This document shows positions 54,706 to 64,000 of a stretch of 64,000 nucleotides of DNA, one piece after another. The DNA lies in NCBI GenBank assembly GCA_963556145.1, contig OY744461.1:1426001-1490000 (forward strand). The letters run 5' to 3'. The notes below the pieces were generated by a model. It was not told where the DNA came from, ran no database searches, and saw only the letters and a program-made list of their open reading frames with translations. The stretch's first letter is position 1. The number at the start of each line of letters is the position of its first letter. The position numbers were made by a program, and so were the translations under genes. The DNA is from Hygrocybe punicea (Eukaryota; Basidiomycota; Agaricomycetes; Agaricales; Hygrophoraceae).

Positions 54706-56770
54706 TGACACCTCAGGAGTTCCAACATTTAGTTGGGGTCTAAAGTGGTTTCTAAAGTGAGCGGAAAAATATAATTTTTAGATTTACATTTAGGCCTAGC
54801 CTAAATATTGAATTTAAGTCACAAATAAATGTACATCTAAAGTATTTATTTAGTTTCATCTTTAGACTAGTTTTACAATTAAAATGATGACCTGTTCTAA
54901 ATTGTGGAAGGAAAACAGAATTTCGCTACAAGTTTACTCAAATTTGCTAGTCTAAATTTAGGTATCATCCAAAGGCAGGCCAAAATTTAAACTTTCAGTG
55001 TGACTAAAATAATGGATTTAATAGTTATCCAAAAAAAAAAATTCGGCGGTTATCAACATTCCAAATTTCAATCAGAACTAAAGCTATTGCCTGCGCAATC
55101 GCCCACCCGTCGTCCACCCATCGTCCACCCATCGCCCACCCATCGCCCACCCGTCGCCCACCTCCCAATCATGACCTGAACCCAGCTCCGACGTCGACAA
55201 AACCAATCAATTTTTTTTTTCGACCTCACACCCACCGTGACGCCATCTCGCCATCTCTCCCGCTCCTGCTCATCCCATCCCCGGCATCTCCCCTGCCCAA
55301 GTATGACGATCTCCCACACCCCACGCCATCTCCCTCGCCCTCGCCGCCATTTCCCACCCTCGATTTCCTGCCAAGCCGTCGCCCACACCTCCGCCCTCCC
55401 CATCATCTCCCTCGTCCACACCCACGCCATCTCCCATCTCCCTCGTCGTCGTCGCCATCTCTCCTCACACTCGCCATCTCCCACACCCTTGTCGCCCACG
55501 CCGCACCCTCGTCGCACACGCGACGCTCTCATCGCCACGCTCTCGTTGCCTCGCTCTCATCGCCCACGCTCTCATCGCCCACGCTCTCATCGCCACACTC
55601 TCGTCGCCCACGCTCTCATCGCCCACATCTAACCCATCCAAAATTGGATCCCCCATGGCCATGCCCGCGCCATCTCCCTCGTCCACACCCACGCCATCTC
55701 CCTCGTCCACACCCACGCCATCTCCCTCGTCCACACCCACGCCATCTCCCCACCATCCCATCCCATCACCACGCAATCTCCCACACCCTCTCGTCGCCCT
55801 CCCATCGTGCCCCCACCATCTCCCTCACCCATGTCCACGCCATCTCCCTCACCCTCATCGCCGACGCCATCTCCCGCCAAGCCACCTCCGCCATCACCTC
55901 CCTCGCCCACACCCCACGCCATCTCCCACACCCTCGTCATCCACACCTCGTCGCCCACGCCACACCCTTGTCGCCCACGCCCACGCCATCTCCTCTCCCA
56001 CTCCCTCGTCCCCCACGCCATCTCCTCCCATCCCATCGTGCCATGCCCACGCCATCTCCCACACCTCATCACCTACACCCTCATCGCCCTTCCATCCTAT
56101 TGTGCCCGCGCCATCTCCCACACCCTCATCACCCATGCTCGTCACCCTCCCATCCTATCGTGCCCCCGCCATCTCCCCGTTCTCATTCTCTCATTCTGTC
56201 GTGCCCCCGTACACCCTTGTCGCCCCTGCCATCTCCCCCACCTGCCTCTCCCCCTACCTCTGTCATCACCTCACGAACCCCACCACCATGTCAATTGACG
56301 TTGGAGCTGGGCTCATGAGGTAAGATTGGGAGATGGGTGGGCAATGGGTGGGCGACGGGCGGGCGACGAGTGGGCAATGGCGTGGGCAATAGCTTTAGAT
56401 CTAACAACAACTTTGAATTTAAATAGCTGCCAAAAATCTTACATTTTGATAATTATTAAATTTATTATTTTAACACTACCGAAAGTTTTAATTTTGGCCT
56501 GCCTTTAGGTGATGCCTAAATTTGGACTAGAAATTTGAGTAAACTTGGAACTAAATTATACTTTCCCCTTACAATATAGATCTGATAATTATTTTGATTG
56601 CAAGAATAACCTAAAGATGAAAATAAATAAATAATTTAGATATACATTTATTTGTGACTTAAATTCAATATTTAGGCTAGGCCTAAATGTAAATCTAAAG
56701 ATTATATTTTGGTGCTAACTTTAGAAATCACTTTAGATCCCGACTAAATGTGGAAAGTCCTGATGTGTCA
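54706..56770. mobile_element. 2.07-kb element with about 480-bp terminal inverted repeats
   Basis: The left end (54706-55195, starting TGACACCTCAGGAGTTCC) is the reverse complement of the right end (about 56290-56770, starting TGACACATCAGGACTTTCC inward) over almost its whole length, with about 15-20% differences. Both contain ACATTTAGGCCTAGCCTAAA and both end inward in CGCCCACCCATCGCCCACC repeats. No target duplication or transposase frame is evident. A solo end lies at 13716-13880, so it is a family. The interior is listed separately. Confidence 0.85.
55230..56285. repeat. CCACGCCATCTCCC minisatellite inside the long-TIR element
   Basis: Dozens of CGCCATCTCCC(T/A)CGTCC and CTCATCGCCCACG units; a 27-bp CCATCTCCCTCGTCCACACC unit repeats perfectly three times at 55668-55750. 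Pro/His/Ser-rich frames on plus and Gly/Asp/Met-rich frames on minus are repeat translations. Confidence 0.9.
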
Positions 56771-58519
56771 TGCTGTAATCCAACTCAATCATCTCACGAT
56801 CGCCGCCCATGCATCTAAACGTTCGCCCACCTCCGCCGGCGCTTCCTTTCCGCGAACACGCGAGAACAATTTCCTCTTCCGCCCAGCGCCTCATGGCTAC
56901 GGTATACCACGCTATATCAACGCCAACTCCAACGAGCGGGACCCTGGGAACTCGAACTCGAACCCAGGACCAAACCCAACTCCAATCCCGCATCCCGAGC
57001 CAGTGGAAGGGGCTCACGAATTCTAAATTCGGTTCAGAAGCAAAAGGTCGGATGTCCGTCCACACCTCAGAACTCGCTTCCAATCTCGCCAGGATCTCGG
57101 GCAAGTTGGGACGCAGAATCGCACCCCTTCCGATACCCAGAAGGTCTGCGTGCTGAGAGGCGAGCACAGTATGAAGGTGGGCGGGGCTGCGGAGACCGCC
57201 TGTTAGAAGGATGAGAGGCGGAGGAGAAGAATTTTGCGAGCATGCCAGCCTTCTCAAAACCTGACGGGAAAATCGTGCGAAAAAAAGTTGTCGAGGCGAT
57301 TTGGAAGATGATCGTTGCATGAACTCTGCATAGACGCAAAAAAAAAAACGGATACAATATGAGGAACAAGAAGAGTTGTGTAAACTGTCGGTATGTGCCT
57401 ACCGGGATTCTCATAATCTCCCCCGCTGATCTCTATGAAATCCACACAGCCCCAGCTTGCGGCGGTGCAGACGTGGTCAAGAGCGCGGCTTTCTTGTTCG
57501 GCTGCCCTTCTACCTTCTGCAACGTCCATTTTCGGGTCTACATAGTCGCTTGCGTTTAGTTTCATTCCCAGTATGAATTCCTTCGGGACTACGGCACGAA
57601 TAGCAAAAACGACGCGACGGAGGAGGCGAACGGCATTGTCGGGTGCTGCAGAGTAGGCATCCGTACGTTTGTTCGTCTATCGGAGAAGAAGTATTAAGAA
57701 CGGTATCGAAGAGGACGGTGACGATAACCTTTGGTGACATAAACTGAGCCAGAAGATCTAGGTAACGCGTTAGCATCTTCAGCCAGGAGCCAACACATCG
57801 CGACTAGAAACTGTGCACGAAAGACTCACACCCATGAGCAACGTGTAGCTGTACGCCGTCAAAACCAGATTCAACTGCAACTTGAGCGCCTCTGACAAAG
57901 GCAAGGACGACTTGGTCTATGTCAGTGACAGACATTGACCGAGGAGTCTGGAAGAGGAGACCATGAACGAGACTGGAGAAGATTCCTCCATCTCTGGATT
58001 TTGCATGAGAACCAACAGCAATGGCGCTGGGAGCCAGGGCGGGAGCAAACGGAGGCCGACCGCCAATTAAATTAGGGGATTGTCTGCCTGAATGAGAAAG
58101 CTGCATAATCGCAAGGGGACAGGCGTGCAGTTGAGAATAGACTTGAGGAGGTTGCGTAATTCCTCCGGGCTCGGATCCATCATGGATGCACGCAGCCAAA
58201 ATTTTAAATGGCCGAATTGTTTCTTCGCAGATGGTTTCTGGGATGACCATGTCTCTACCCAGAGACAGATGGGTAGGAGAGACCTGAATGTTGCCAGTGA
58301 TGATCATTCCCCAAGCATAACTTGCCCATCTGGAATAGAGCGCGAAGTGGTACGAGTTGGGCGGGCCACCGAAGAAGGACGCTAGGTGCTCATATAGCGC
58401 GACCTAGGAACGTCAGGAAACAAAAAAATTGTAAAATGCAGCTAGATGAGTACCTTGACGAGTCTGTTCTGAACCGTGCGGCCGCATGGCAGACGAACGG
58501 GTGAAAATACGCTGACCAT
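56733..58519 (-). CDS. NADH:flavin oxidoreductase / Old Yellow Enzyme family
   Basis: Five exons: 58454-58519, 57830-58403, 57729-57757, 57403-57676, 56733-57325, all GT..AG and frame-keeping; 511 residues. FMN TIM-barrel motifs in order: MVSVFSPVRLPCGRTVQNRL, YSRWASYAWGMIITGNIQVS, IMQLSHSGRQSP, ESGFDGVQLHVAHGYLLAQF, NKRTDAYSAAPDNAVRLL, CVDFIEISGGDYENP, PPLILLTGGLRSPA and HADLLGIGRGAIL. The family reduces alpha,beta-unsaturated carbonyls or similar substrates with NAD(P)H. The C-terminal extension contains a hydrophobic VGVGVDIAWYTVAMRR segment that could be membrane-associated. The last dozen residues (THQDFPHLVGI) and the stop lie inside the long-TIR element, so the native end was replaced. 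Confidence 0.85.
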
Positions 58520-58569
58520 TCGTCGGAAGTGATCACTAAAAACCGTGACCAAGGCTCCAACTTCCCACA

Positions 58570-60368
58570 GTGGTACCTACCTCCTCAGCCCCACTCCTCG
58601 TCTTCCGCTGCACCCCACTCCTCAAGCCCTACCTCGCCTCTGATGCTGCATCCAATGCTGCAGCCTTCCTTGTTGACAGTCTCCTCACTCACTCTCAGAT
58701 TGCCAACACGCACATCATCGTCGATCCTTCTAAGTTCGGCAACCTCTCGGTCACTATCAGCCTCGGCGGCACCACGCTCACACAGGGCCTCGTTCCACTG
58801 AATTCATCCAAGATCGAACACCCTTTCTGCCTCCCCACCCTCACCCCACATACCATGTCAATTGTCTCGCCTTACACTCCGTCGGGCACCCGACAAGTCA
58901 TCAACACATCAACGACACACTCTTTCCTCCCAGACCCATCCAGCGGCTCCGCAACGAAAATGGACTTACGCACGGGCGCATTGCCCGCGCGACCCGCCAA
59001 CGGCGTCGGCCCGTATGCACCGGTGTTCCCCATCGGGTTCTATACCGCGTTCAATGGATACCTTGCTGAAAATCTTTCCTTGTTGAACGACCTAGCAGTG
59101 AAGGGGTACGACAAACTCTTTTGTGGCTGTTACCCACTCCGCTAATATGTTTCCTTGCGTCCCAGGTTCACCGTTGTGGGTATACATCCGTCTTGTTTAC
59201 TCTGTTCTCATTATTGTGATACTTAGGTGCATCCAATCCCGACATATGGCAATTTGACAGCGCTGGACCTGGTGATTGAACGAATGGCAGAGGTTGGCCT
59301 TTATCTCATGTATGAGATGCGCTGGTATGTTCCATTTCTTTCCCACCCCTCCGCCACTCCCACAGGACGTACACCAACACCACCTCCGTGGCGGCCCAAG
59401 TCTCCACGTACAAATCGCGGCCAAACCTCCTACTCTGGTACACCGCCGACGAACCTGATGGATGGGGCGACCCCTTCGATGCCCCCAGCATCGCATATAA
59501 CACCATCTCCGCAGGCGACGCGTACCACCCCATCTCCCTCGTGCTCAACTGCCAGGACTATGGTTTTGCCAAGTACGCCGCGGGCGCAGACGTGCTGATG
59601 CAGGATACATACATGATCGGAAACAACGCTACGTGGTCGACCGTGTGGGATACCCCGTGTACGCCTGATTTTGGAGACTGCGGGTGTGACAACTGCCGCG
59701 GCGATTTCGAGGATATATCTGATCGCATGGACGAGTTCGCCGCTCGTGTGGAGGTGATGGGGTGGACGCGTGAGAAGGCCGTGTGGTCGGTGCCACAGGG
59801 CTTTGGGCGGGATTCGTAAGATCTTTGCCTTGTTTTGTTGTCCCGCCTTGATCAAATTTTCATAGGTACTGGCCACGTTACCCTACTGGCAAGGAGTTCG
59901 TCGTGCAGAGCATTATATCTATCAATCATGGTGCCCTCGGTAGCGTATACCACTCCACCTCACTTACACACCCAAACCTCAGGACTATCATGTGCTCTCT
60001 CAGGTATAGTGTCCTGGACGGACCCCACGACTGTGGACATCATGGCCTCTGCGTCCCTGCTCGCTCTTGCACTCCCGTCGATCACACCCTTCCTCTTTAG
60101 CACTACCGCAACGTTCAGACAGCACACTTCTCGTGCGCAGATTGACGTCGGCGTGTGGGCAGACGGTGGAGATATGCTGATGCTGGCTGCGAACCTGAAC
60201 TACGCGGTGGTTAGCCTCGACCCGCGTACAGTAACGGTGCTCGGGGCTGACGAGCCTGGCAGTCCAAGTAGGTGGACGGTAAGACAGGTGCTGGATAGTG
60301 GGGCGCAGGTGAAGGAAACGACAGTAGTGTTCGACGAGATGGGAAGCGGAGCTTTCATTTTATCATAG
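58570..60368 (+). CDS. Glycoside-hydrolase-like protein, 5' end probably truncated, with a micro-exon
   Basis: Exons: 58570-59105, 59166-59175 (10 nt), 59227-59324, 59366-59815, 59866-59939, 60009-60368. The 10-nt exon (GTTCACCGTT) is needed to read KGFTVVHPIPTYGNL in frame. TIM-barrel-like segments: LVIERMAEVGLYLMYEMRWT, RPNLLLWYTADEPDGW, HPISLVLNCQDYGF, ADVLMQDTYMIGNN, CGCDNCRGDFEDI, AVWSVPQGFG, RYPTGKEFVVQSII, and an all-beta C-terminal part. Similar basidiomycete proteins are usually annotated as secreted glycosidase-superfamily members. There is no signal peptide here; the frame begins at a splice acceptor-like CCCACAG 50 bp from the divergent oxidoreductase start, so the first exon seems lost. 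Confidence 0.65.
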
Positions 60369-60369
60369 C

Positions 60370-60885
60370 GGAAATATGTGGGGCTTTCTGCCTACCTGTC
60401 GGTGCCGATATCGAGACCTCTCCAACTCCTACTCCGCTGCGAAACGACTCCAATGAACAGAAGGGTACCAGCGAAAATTTTGTCTTCGTGTAAGTGACGC
60501 CAGATCGTATGGCTGCGACAGACACAGGTGAGAGGAGGAAGAGTTGTGTGCACAGGAAGCTAGCCAGGCGAAGGTTGTAGAGTGGATGCACAGGTCCAAT
60601 GTGAGTTCCTCTAGCACAGCTAAATGAAGATCTCGCGTCATCCTTCTCCTTCTAGTGGTATGGATGTGGCATCTACATCTCAAGGTTTGGAGTAGGACGA
60701 TGTGCGCCTCGCACCGGTACCTTCCTTTAGATTCTGTCATGGCGACTTTTTGCTGTCAGCCCCTTGTCCTGTCAGCCCTTCGTTGGACAACGGCAACGAA
60801 GACATGATGGCGGGAAGGTCTGAATCCATTTCTCCATTCCTTCCATTCCTTCCTACCCTGTTCGATCAACAATCCGAGTTTATTC
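60370..60885. other. No gene supported
   Basis: Carries GACACAGGTGAGAGGAGGAAGAGTTGTGT near 60525, similar to 62273-62300 (gacacaggtgggaggaggaag), hinting at another small dispersed duplication. Confidence 0.35.
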
Positions 60886-62045
60886 AACTTACCCTCCACT
60901 TCAACTTCCCATTGCCCGTCATCCGAGGAGGTTGGTCATGTGGTACAATTCTGTTGCCCTAAATTCAGGCTGTGTGGCAGCAGTTCTTGCAAGCAGCCAT
61001 CGGCGGCGCGCAGGCACTCCGATGTGATCAGACAGACGCCACCTTTGTTGTAAGTGGATACGTCCAATGTGTGCCGTGGATCCGTCATCTTGTTATCTAT
61101 GCTGTGATTGAAAGAATGCAGACTAGTCCCAGGAAAGAAAAACTTCGAATTGCATGCAGTTTAGACTGTTCGAATTTGCGCATCCATGGACGATAGAAGA
61201 ATGTCTTCCCCTTGTGTATTGCTTTGTCTTTTTGAATGGCTTATACTATTGGACAGGGCAAGTACCTTCATGCGCATCCCCTCGTTTGATTGCAGCAAAT
61301 ACCTCAAAGATATAGCAGAGTCGGTGAGGTCAAAGGCTGTTACGTTCACACCGGCATGTAAAGGTAGACCTCACGATCAGTCCGAAATTGCTGATTTGCC
61401 ATTGAACACTCCAACTGCAGGGTCTGTTGTGGCGTATCGATAGAGACCCTTTCCTTCATGATAACAAATCAAGCCAGATATGTGCGTGGCGACATCACCT
61501 TCTCCACGAACCTTCTGATGAACTGTTAGAGAAGGGCGGAGTTACATTTCTACACAACAGCCCATAAAAGCTGCGTCAGATTGTCTCCGCTAAGTCAATC
61601 TCGCGCATGCATTTTACTACCTTACTCTTCACATTGGCCTGTGTTGTTACCCTTACGCGGGCGCAAAATTCGCCATGCATAAAAGTGAATCATCATTGTG
61701 ATCCGACCAACCTCCACCCCCCGTGTTGCGAAGGTTTAGTCTGCGTGCACATACCGACTGGATATGTGAGTGTACAAGTTTTACATTAGTATAAAGGTAT
61801 TAACGTCACCGTTCGCACAGTTCTGTCTTCCGTAAGACGGTTCACAAAGCTCCTTCTTGATAGCTGTCTTATGCATTCCACAGCGATGGCCATGGCGGTG
61901 GTGGGCGACACTTGAAAAATGCTGCTCTATTCGGTGCCTCTGGCAGTTTCTGAGTCATCTTTATGATGACGACGAAAGTGGGAGCAATTGTATATGGAGA
62001 TCTGCTGTTGTACCATAAATATGTAAACCGTTCCGAGTCCTATAG
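60885..62045. repeat. Segmental duplication, copy 2 (inverted relative to 12100-13330)
   Basis: Contains about 700 bp upstream of SSP-C, the gene and its 3' flank. Matches include the promoter-side block AAAGGTAGACCTCACGATCAG / CTGATCATGAGGTCTACCTTT and the signal-peptide exon. Confidence 0.85.
61607..61835 (+). CDS. SSP-C: small cysteine-rich secreted protein (two exons)
   Basis: Exon 1 61607-61765, a 55-nt intron (GTGAGT..GCACAG) and a 15-nt exon 2 61821-61835 ending TAA; 57 residues. Signal peptide MHFTTLLFTLACVVTLTRAQ, then cysteines at C-x6-C-x8-CC-x4-C-x8-C, the same framework as SSP-A; several residues between the cysteines differ (DPTNLHPP against DPDHLDPP), while the signal peptide is almost unchanged. 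A possible branch point (TATTAAC) precedes the acceptor. Probably secreted and knotted by three disulphides; biological role unknown. Confidence 0.78.
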
Positions 62046-62649
62046 GTATGAAAAGTGACGTCATGGCATTATGAAGCTTTTGAAGCTATTATAATCTATA
62101 TAATTTTTGCAAAGATTTTTGTGTGCCATGTACGTTTATGGTGAATTTGGTGAATTTGAATTATTTTTTTACTCGACTAGTGCTGCAGCTGCATGCTACG
62201 AGCATTGGACCACATTCTTGCACTCTTGATATTGCTCAAAGGAACTACTCCTCATGTGATGGCTGTGGAAAGACACAGGTGGGAGGAGGAAGTGTTGTGT
62301 CATGACATATTAAAGACGAACATAAGTGGTGGCCTGGCTTCGAAAGAATGTCAAGCTGAATTTTGTCGCGTACGACCTTCCTAGTCTACAAGGCAATGGC
62401 TGGGAGAATGACGAGTTCAGGATTGGTGCTAAGCGCTAAGCGTGGATTGGCAATGATGGAGAGTTGAATGTAATCTTGTAGGATTTGAGCAGCTTTTGGG
62501 ATGCGTAAATGCCGATGCGTGGACGCACATTAGGGAAGTCCTATGTTGAATGATCTGAGTGATGGGTACATAAAAGAACAACAATTTCCCTACGTACGCT
62601 GTATCACCTCACATTGGCAGGCGCCATGATACCTGTATTACAGGGACAT
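62046..62649. other. No gene supported
   Basis: AT-rich in the first 120 bp, then unremarkable sequence; contains the small duplicated block at 62273-62300. Confidence 0.35.
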
Positions 62650-63084
62650 TCATTTCTGATACGCTGGAATCCTGCCGCAAAATGATCCCAACCACCACCC
62701 TAACATCATCCCACCGAGTCCATCATACAACAAAATTCCCAACAGAAGGCCACTCCTGTTCCTTGCCCCGAACTCGTCTGACCCTTGCCTCCTCATCCCA
62801 GCCCAGTGATCTACAGCCAATTTTATGCCAGCAATGCCGGCTAGAATCATGTGGACTGGAACGCTCGCGTAAACAACCACATTTTGCTCAAGCGGCATGT
62901 AGGAAGTGGAAAGGTATGTGAGGCCGATGGCCGTCGTTGCTATGCCTAGAACAGTACGATCCTGAATGGGTGGTTTAGGAGGAACTGGTGCAGTGAAAGT
63001 GAGCTTGAGGCCCAAGAAGCAACAGCCGAGAGCGTGCAGGAAGATGGGGAAGGGCAGATTTATCGATTGGAAAATGGAGGTCAT
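62650..63084 (-). CDS. Small membrane protein, 144 residues
   Basis: A single-exon frame from ATG 63084 to stop 62650. Four hydrophobic segments can be seen: FPIFLHALGCCFLGLKLTF, TVLGIATTAIGLTYLSTSY, NVVVYASVPVHMILAGIAGI and LLLGILLYDGLGGMMLGWWL; the loops carry PVPPKPPIQD and RRQGSDEFGARNRSG. The layout is that of a four-span integral membrane protein of the kind found as uncharacterised proteins across basidiomycetes. A MITE begins 9 bp upstream of the start codon. Confidence 0.65.
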   Translation of the reverse strand: MTSIFQSINLPFPIFLHALGCCFLGLKLTFTAPVPPKPPIQDRTVLGIATTAIGLTYLSTSYMPLEQNVVVYASVPVHMILAGIAGIKLAVDHWAGMRRQGSDEFGARNRSGLLLGILLYDGLGGMMLGWWLGSFCGRIPAYQK

Positions 63085-63092
63085 GTCCTAGA

Positions 63093-63440
63093 TAAGATAG
63101 GCCTCATTCATATACGACCATATGTGACATTTGGTGACAAATCATGTGCCCTTGGCCATTTCGAAACAAATGTGACATTTTGATTGAAAATATAGGCTTG
63201 TTTGTGGGCATAAATCAAACTTGCTTTTGCATCTCCTCATTACACAGGTCAAAAATAAAAATTCTGCTTCCTGGGAGTTGTTTGGGATACAATTATGTGT
63301 GGTTCCCAGGAGCCATAAATTTTATCTTTGAAATGTGGATGGAGGAGATAGGCATTTGTTGAGTTAAACTGTGTTTTACCTGCCAAGCGTGACAATTTTC
63401 ATCACATGACATTAGTCGTATTTGAATGAGGCCTATCTTA
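63093..63440. mobile_element. 348-bp MITE with TA-type ends
   Basis: The ends 63093-63118 (TAAGATAGGCCTCATTCA and on) and 63415-63440 are inverted repeats matching at 25 of 26 positions. Taking TA as the target duplication leaves the inverted repeat AGATAGGCCTCATTCA, consistent with a Tc1/mariner-dependent MITE. No coding capacity. Confidence 0.8.
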
Positions 63441-63449
63441 CGTTTCCAA

Positions 63450-64000
63450 ATGCATTTCCAAAAAAAAATTCCAAAAAAGAAAGACGTTTGAATTCGTTAG
63501 CCGTACCTCAATACAATGAGTGCTTCACAATGGCCGAATTCTCAACCCTCATCTCTCTTTCCCTGGAGTGTCTTTTAAGCCCTCGGGTAATGGGCGCTTT
63601 TGGAGATTTTAATACCGACGAACAGAAGCAGATTGTGGACAAATTTATGGACTTCATTCACCAGATTTGAGACAGGACAGATGATCAGCGAAAATCCATG
63701 GGCATGCCTTGGACCAACAACCAAGCCAAGATGACAGAACTGTCACTCTTGCTCTTGACCAATGCTACTGGCAAATTTCACAGTTCCTAAGAGTATGTAA
63801 AAATATAGTAATATCTCTCTCTTGGTCCTTTTCTAAATCAATAAAGAATAGTATTCTAATCCCACTCGTATCTCTGAAGCTACTCCGTACCTGAAGCTCA
63901 TTATACAACAGTTTAAAAAGGAGCATCCAGACATCAAAGGGGATGCAACTCCTTTGCTCTACCTTGGAGTTGCGCTCCAGAAGACAGGCCAGAATTACAA
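63450..64000 (+). other. Uncertain coding remnant at the window edge
   Basis: A frame to 63670 (MAEFSTLISLSLECLLSPRV, FNTDEQKQIVDKFMDFIHQI) and a later one near 63895-64000 (IIQQFKKEHPDIKGDAT, LYLGVALQKTGQNY) have protein-like composition. No known motif; the sequence leaves the window. Confidence 0.3.

Noticed and set aside
55237..56323. Pro/His/Ser-rich protein genes
   Set aside because: Several overlapping frames on both strands through the CCATCTCCC minisatellite; no splice or start context.

Overview
The window looks like a repeat-saturated stretch of a mushroom-forming fungus (Basidiomycota, probably Agaricomycetes). The evidence is short (about 45-60 nt) GT..AG introns in almost every gene, a fungal Ngaro/DIRS retrotransposon, a fungal Helitron, hAT-like and Tc1/mariner-like elements, an Old-Yellow-Enzyme-type oxidoreductase and a secreted-glycosidase-like gene. 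I cannot place it to genus. Few ordinary host genes are intact; most of the sequence is mobile DNA and minisatellite.

Layout. 1-11.3 kb: a transposase relic split by a hAT-type element (104-1020), a hairpin minisatellite, an STQT-rich gene with one in-frame stop (3447-4847), CAG-type minisatellites, and a 4-kb unit with perfect 40-bp inverted ends (7298-11286) in which sits a second hAT-type element (7932-9469) carrying a fragment of the STQT gene. 12.1-13.7 kb: small cysteine-rich secreted protein gene SSP-A with its upstream region. 13.9-18.7 kb: a Ngaro/DIRS-like tyrosine-recombinase retrotransposon with two nonsense lesions.

18.9-49.4 kb is the centre of interest. A second cysteine-rich gene, SSP-B, has exon 2 at 18916-18930 and exon 1 at 49208-49369. 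Between them, at a TA inside the intron, lies 30.2 kb bounded by about 850-bp inverted copies of one Tc1/mariner-like transposase gene. The left copy is itself cut, with no base lost or duplicated, by a 21.2-kb insertion (19801-41022) that ends in a textbook Helitron 3' terminus (hairpin, 10 nt, CTAG). That insertion carries a Rep/helicase ORF with a C-terminal ubiquitin-protease-like domain, four multi-exon genes of unknown function, and two arrays of GTTCGACAA palindromes. Between the mariner copies lies one more gene (44462-48120), whose fourth exon is split by a 1433-bp hAT-type element with an exact 8-bp target duplication. Taking away the nested insertions leaves a composite transposon of about 7.6 kb.

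49.8-64 kb: a decayed viperin-like radical-SAM gene, a 0.45-kb direct duplication flanking two minus-strand genes, a 2.07-kb element with about 480-bp inverted repeats full of CCATCTCCC minisatellite, an Old-Yellow-Enzyme-like gene whose last codons lie in that element, a glycosidase-like gene with a 10-nt exon, a third cysteine-rich gene (SSP-C) in an inverted duplication of the 12-13 kb segment, a small membrane-protein gene, and a 348-bp TA-flanked MITE.

All readings come from inspection by eye. Exon borders are inferred from splice consensus and frame continuity; family names come from motif memory, not from searches.
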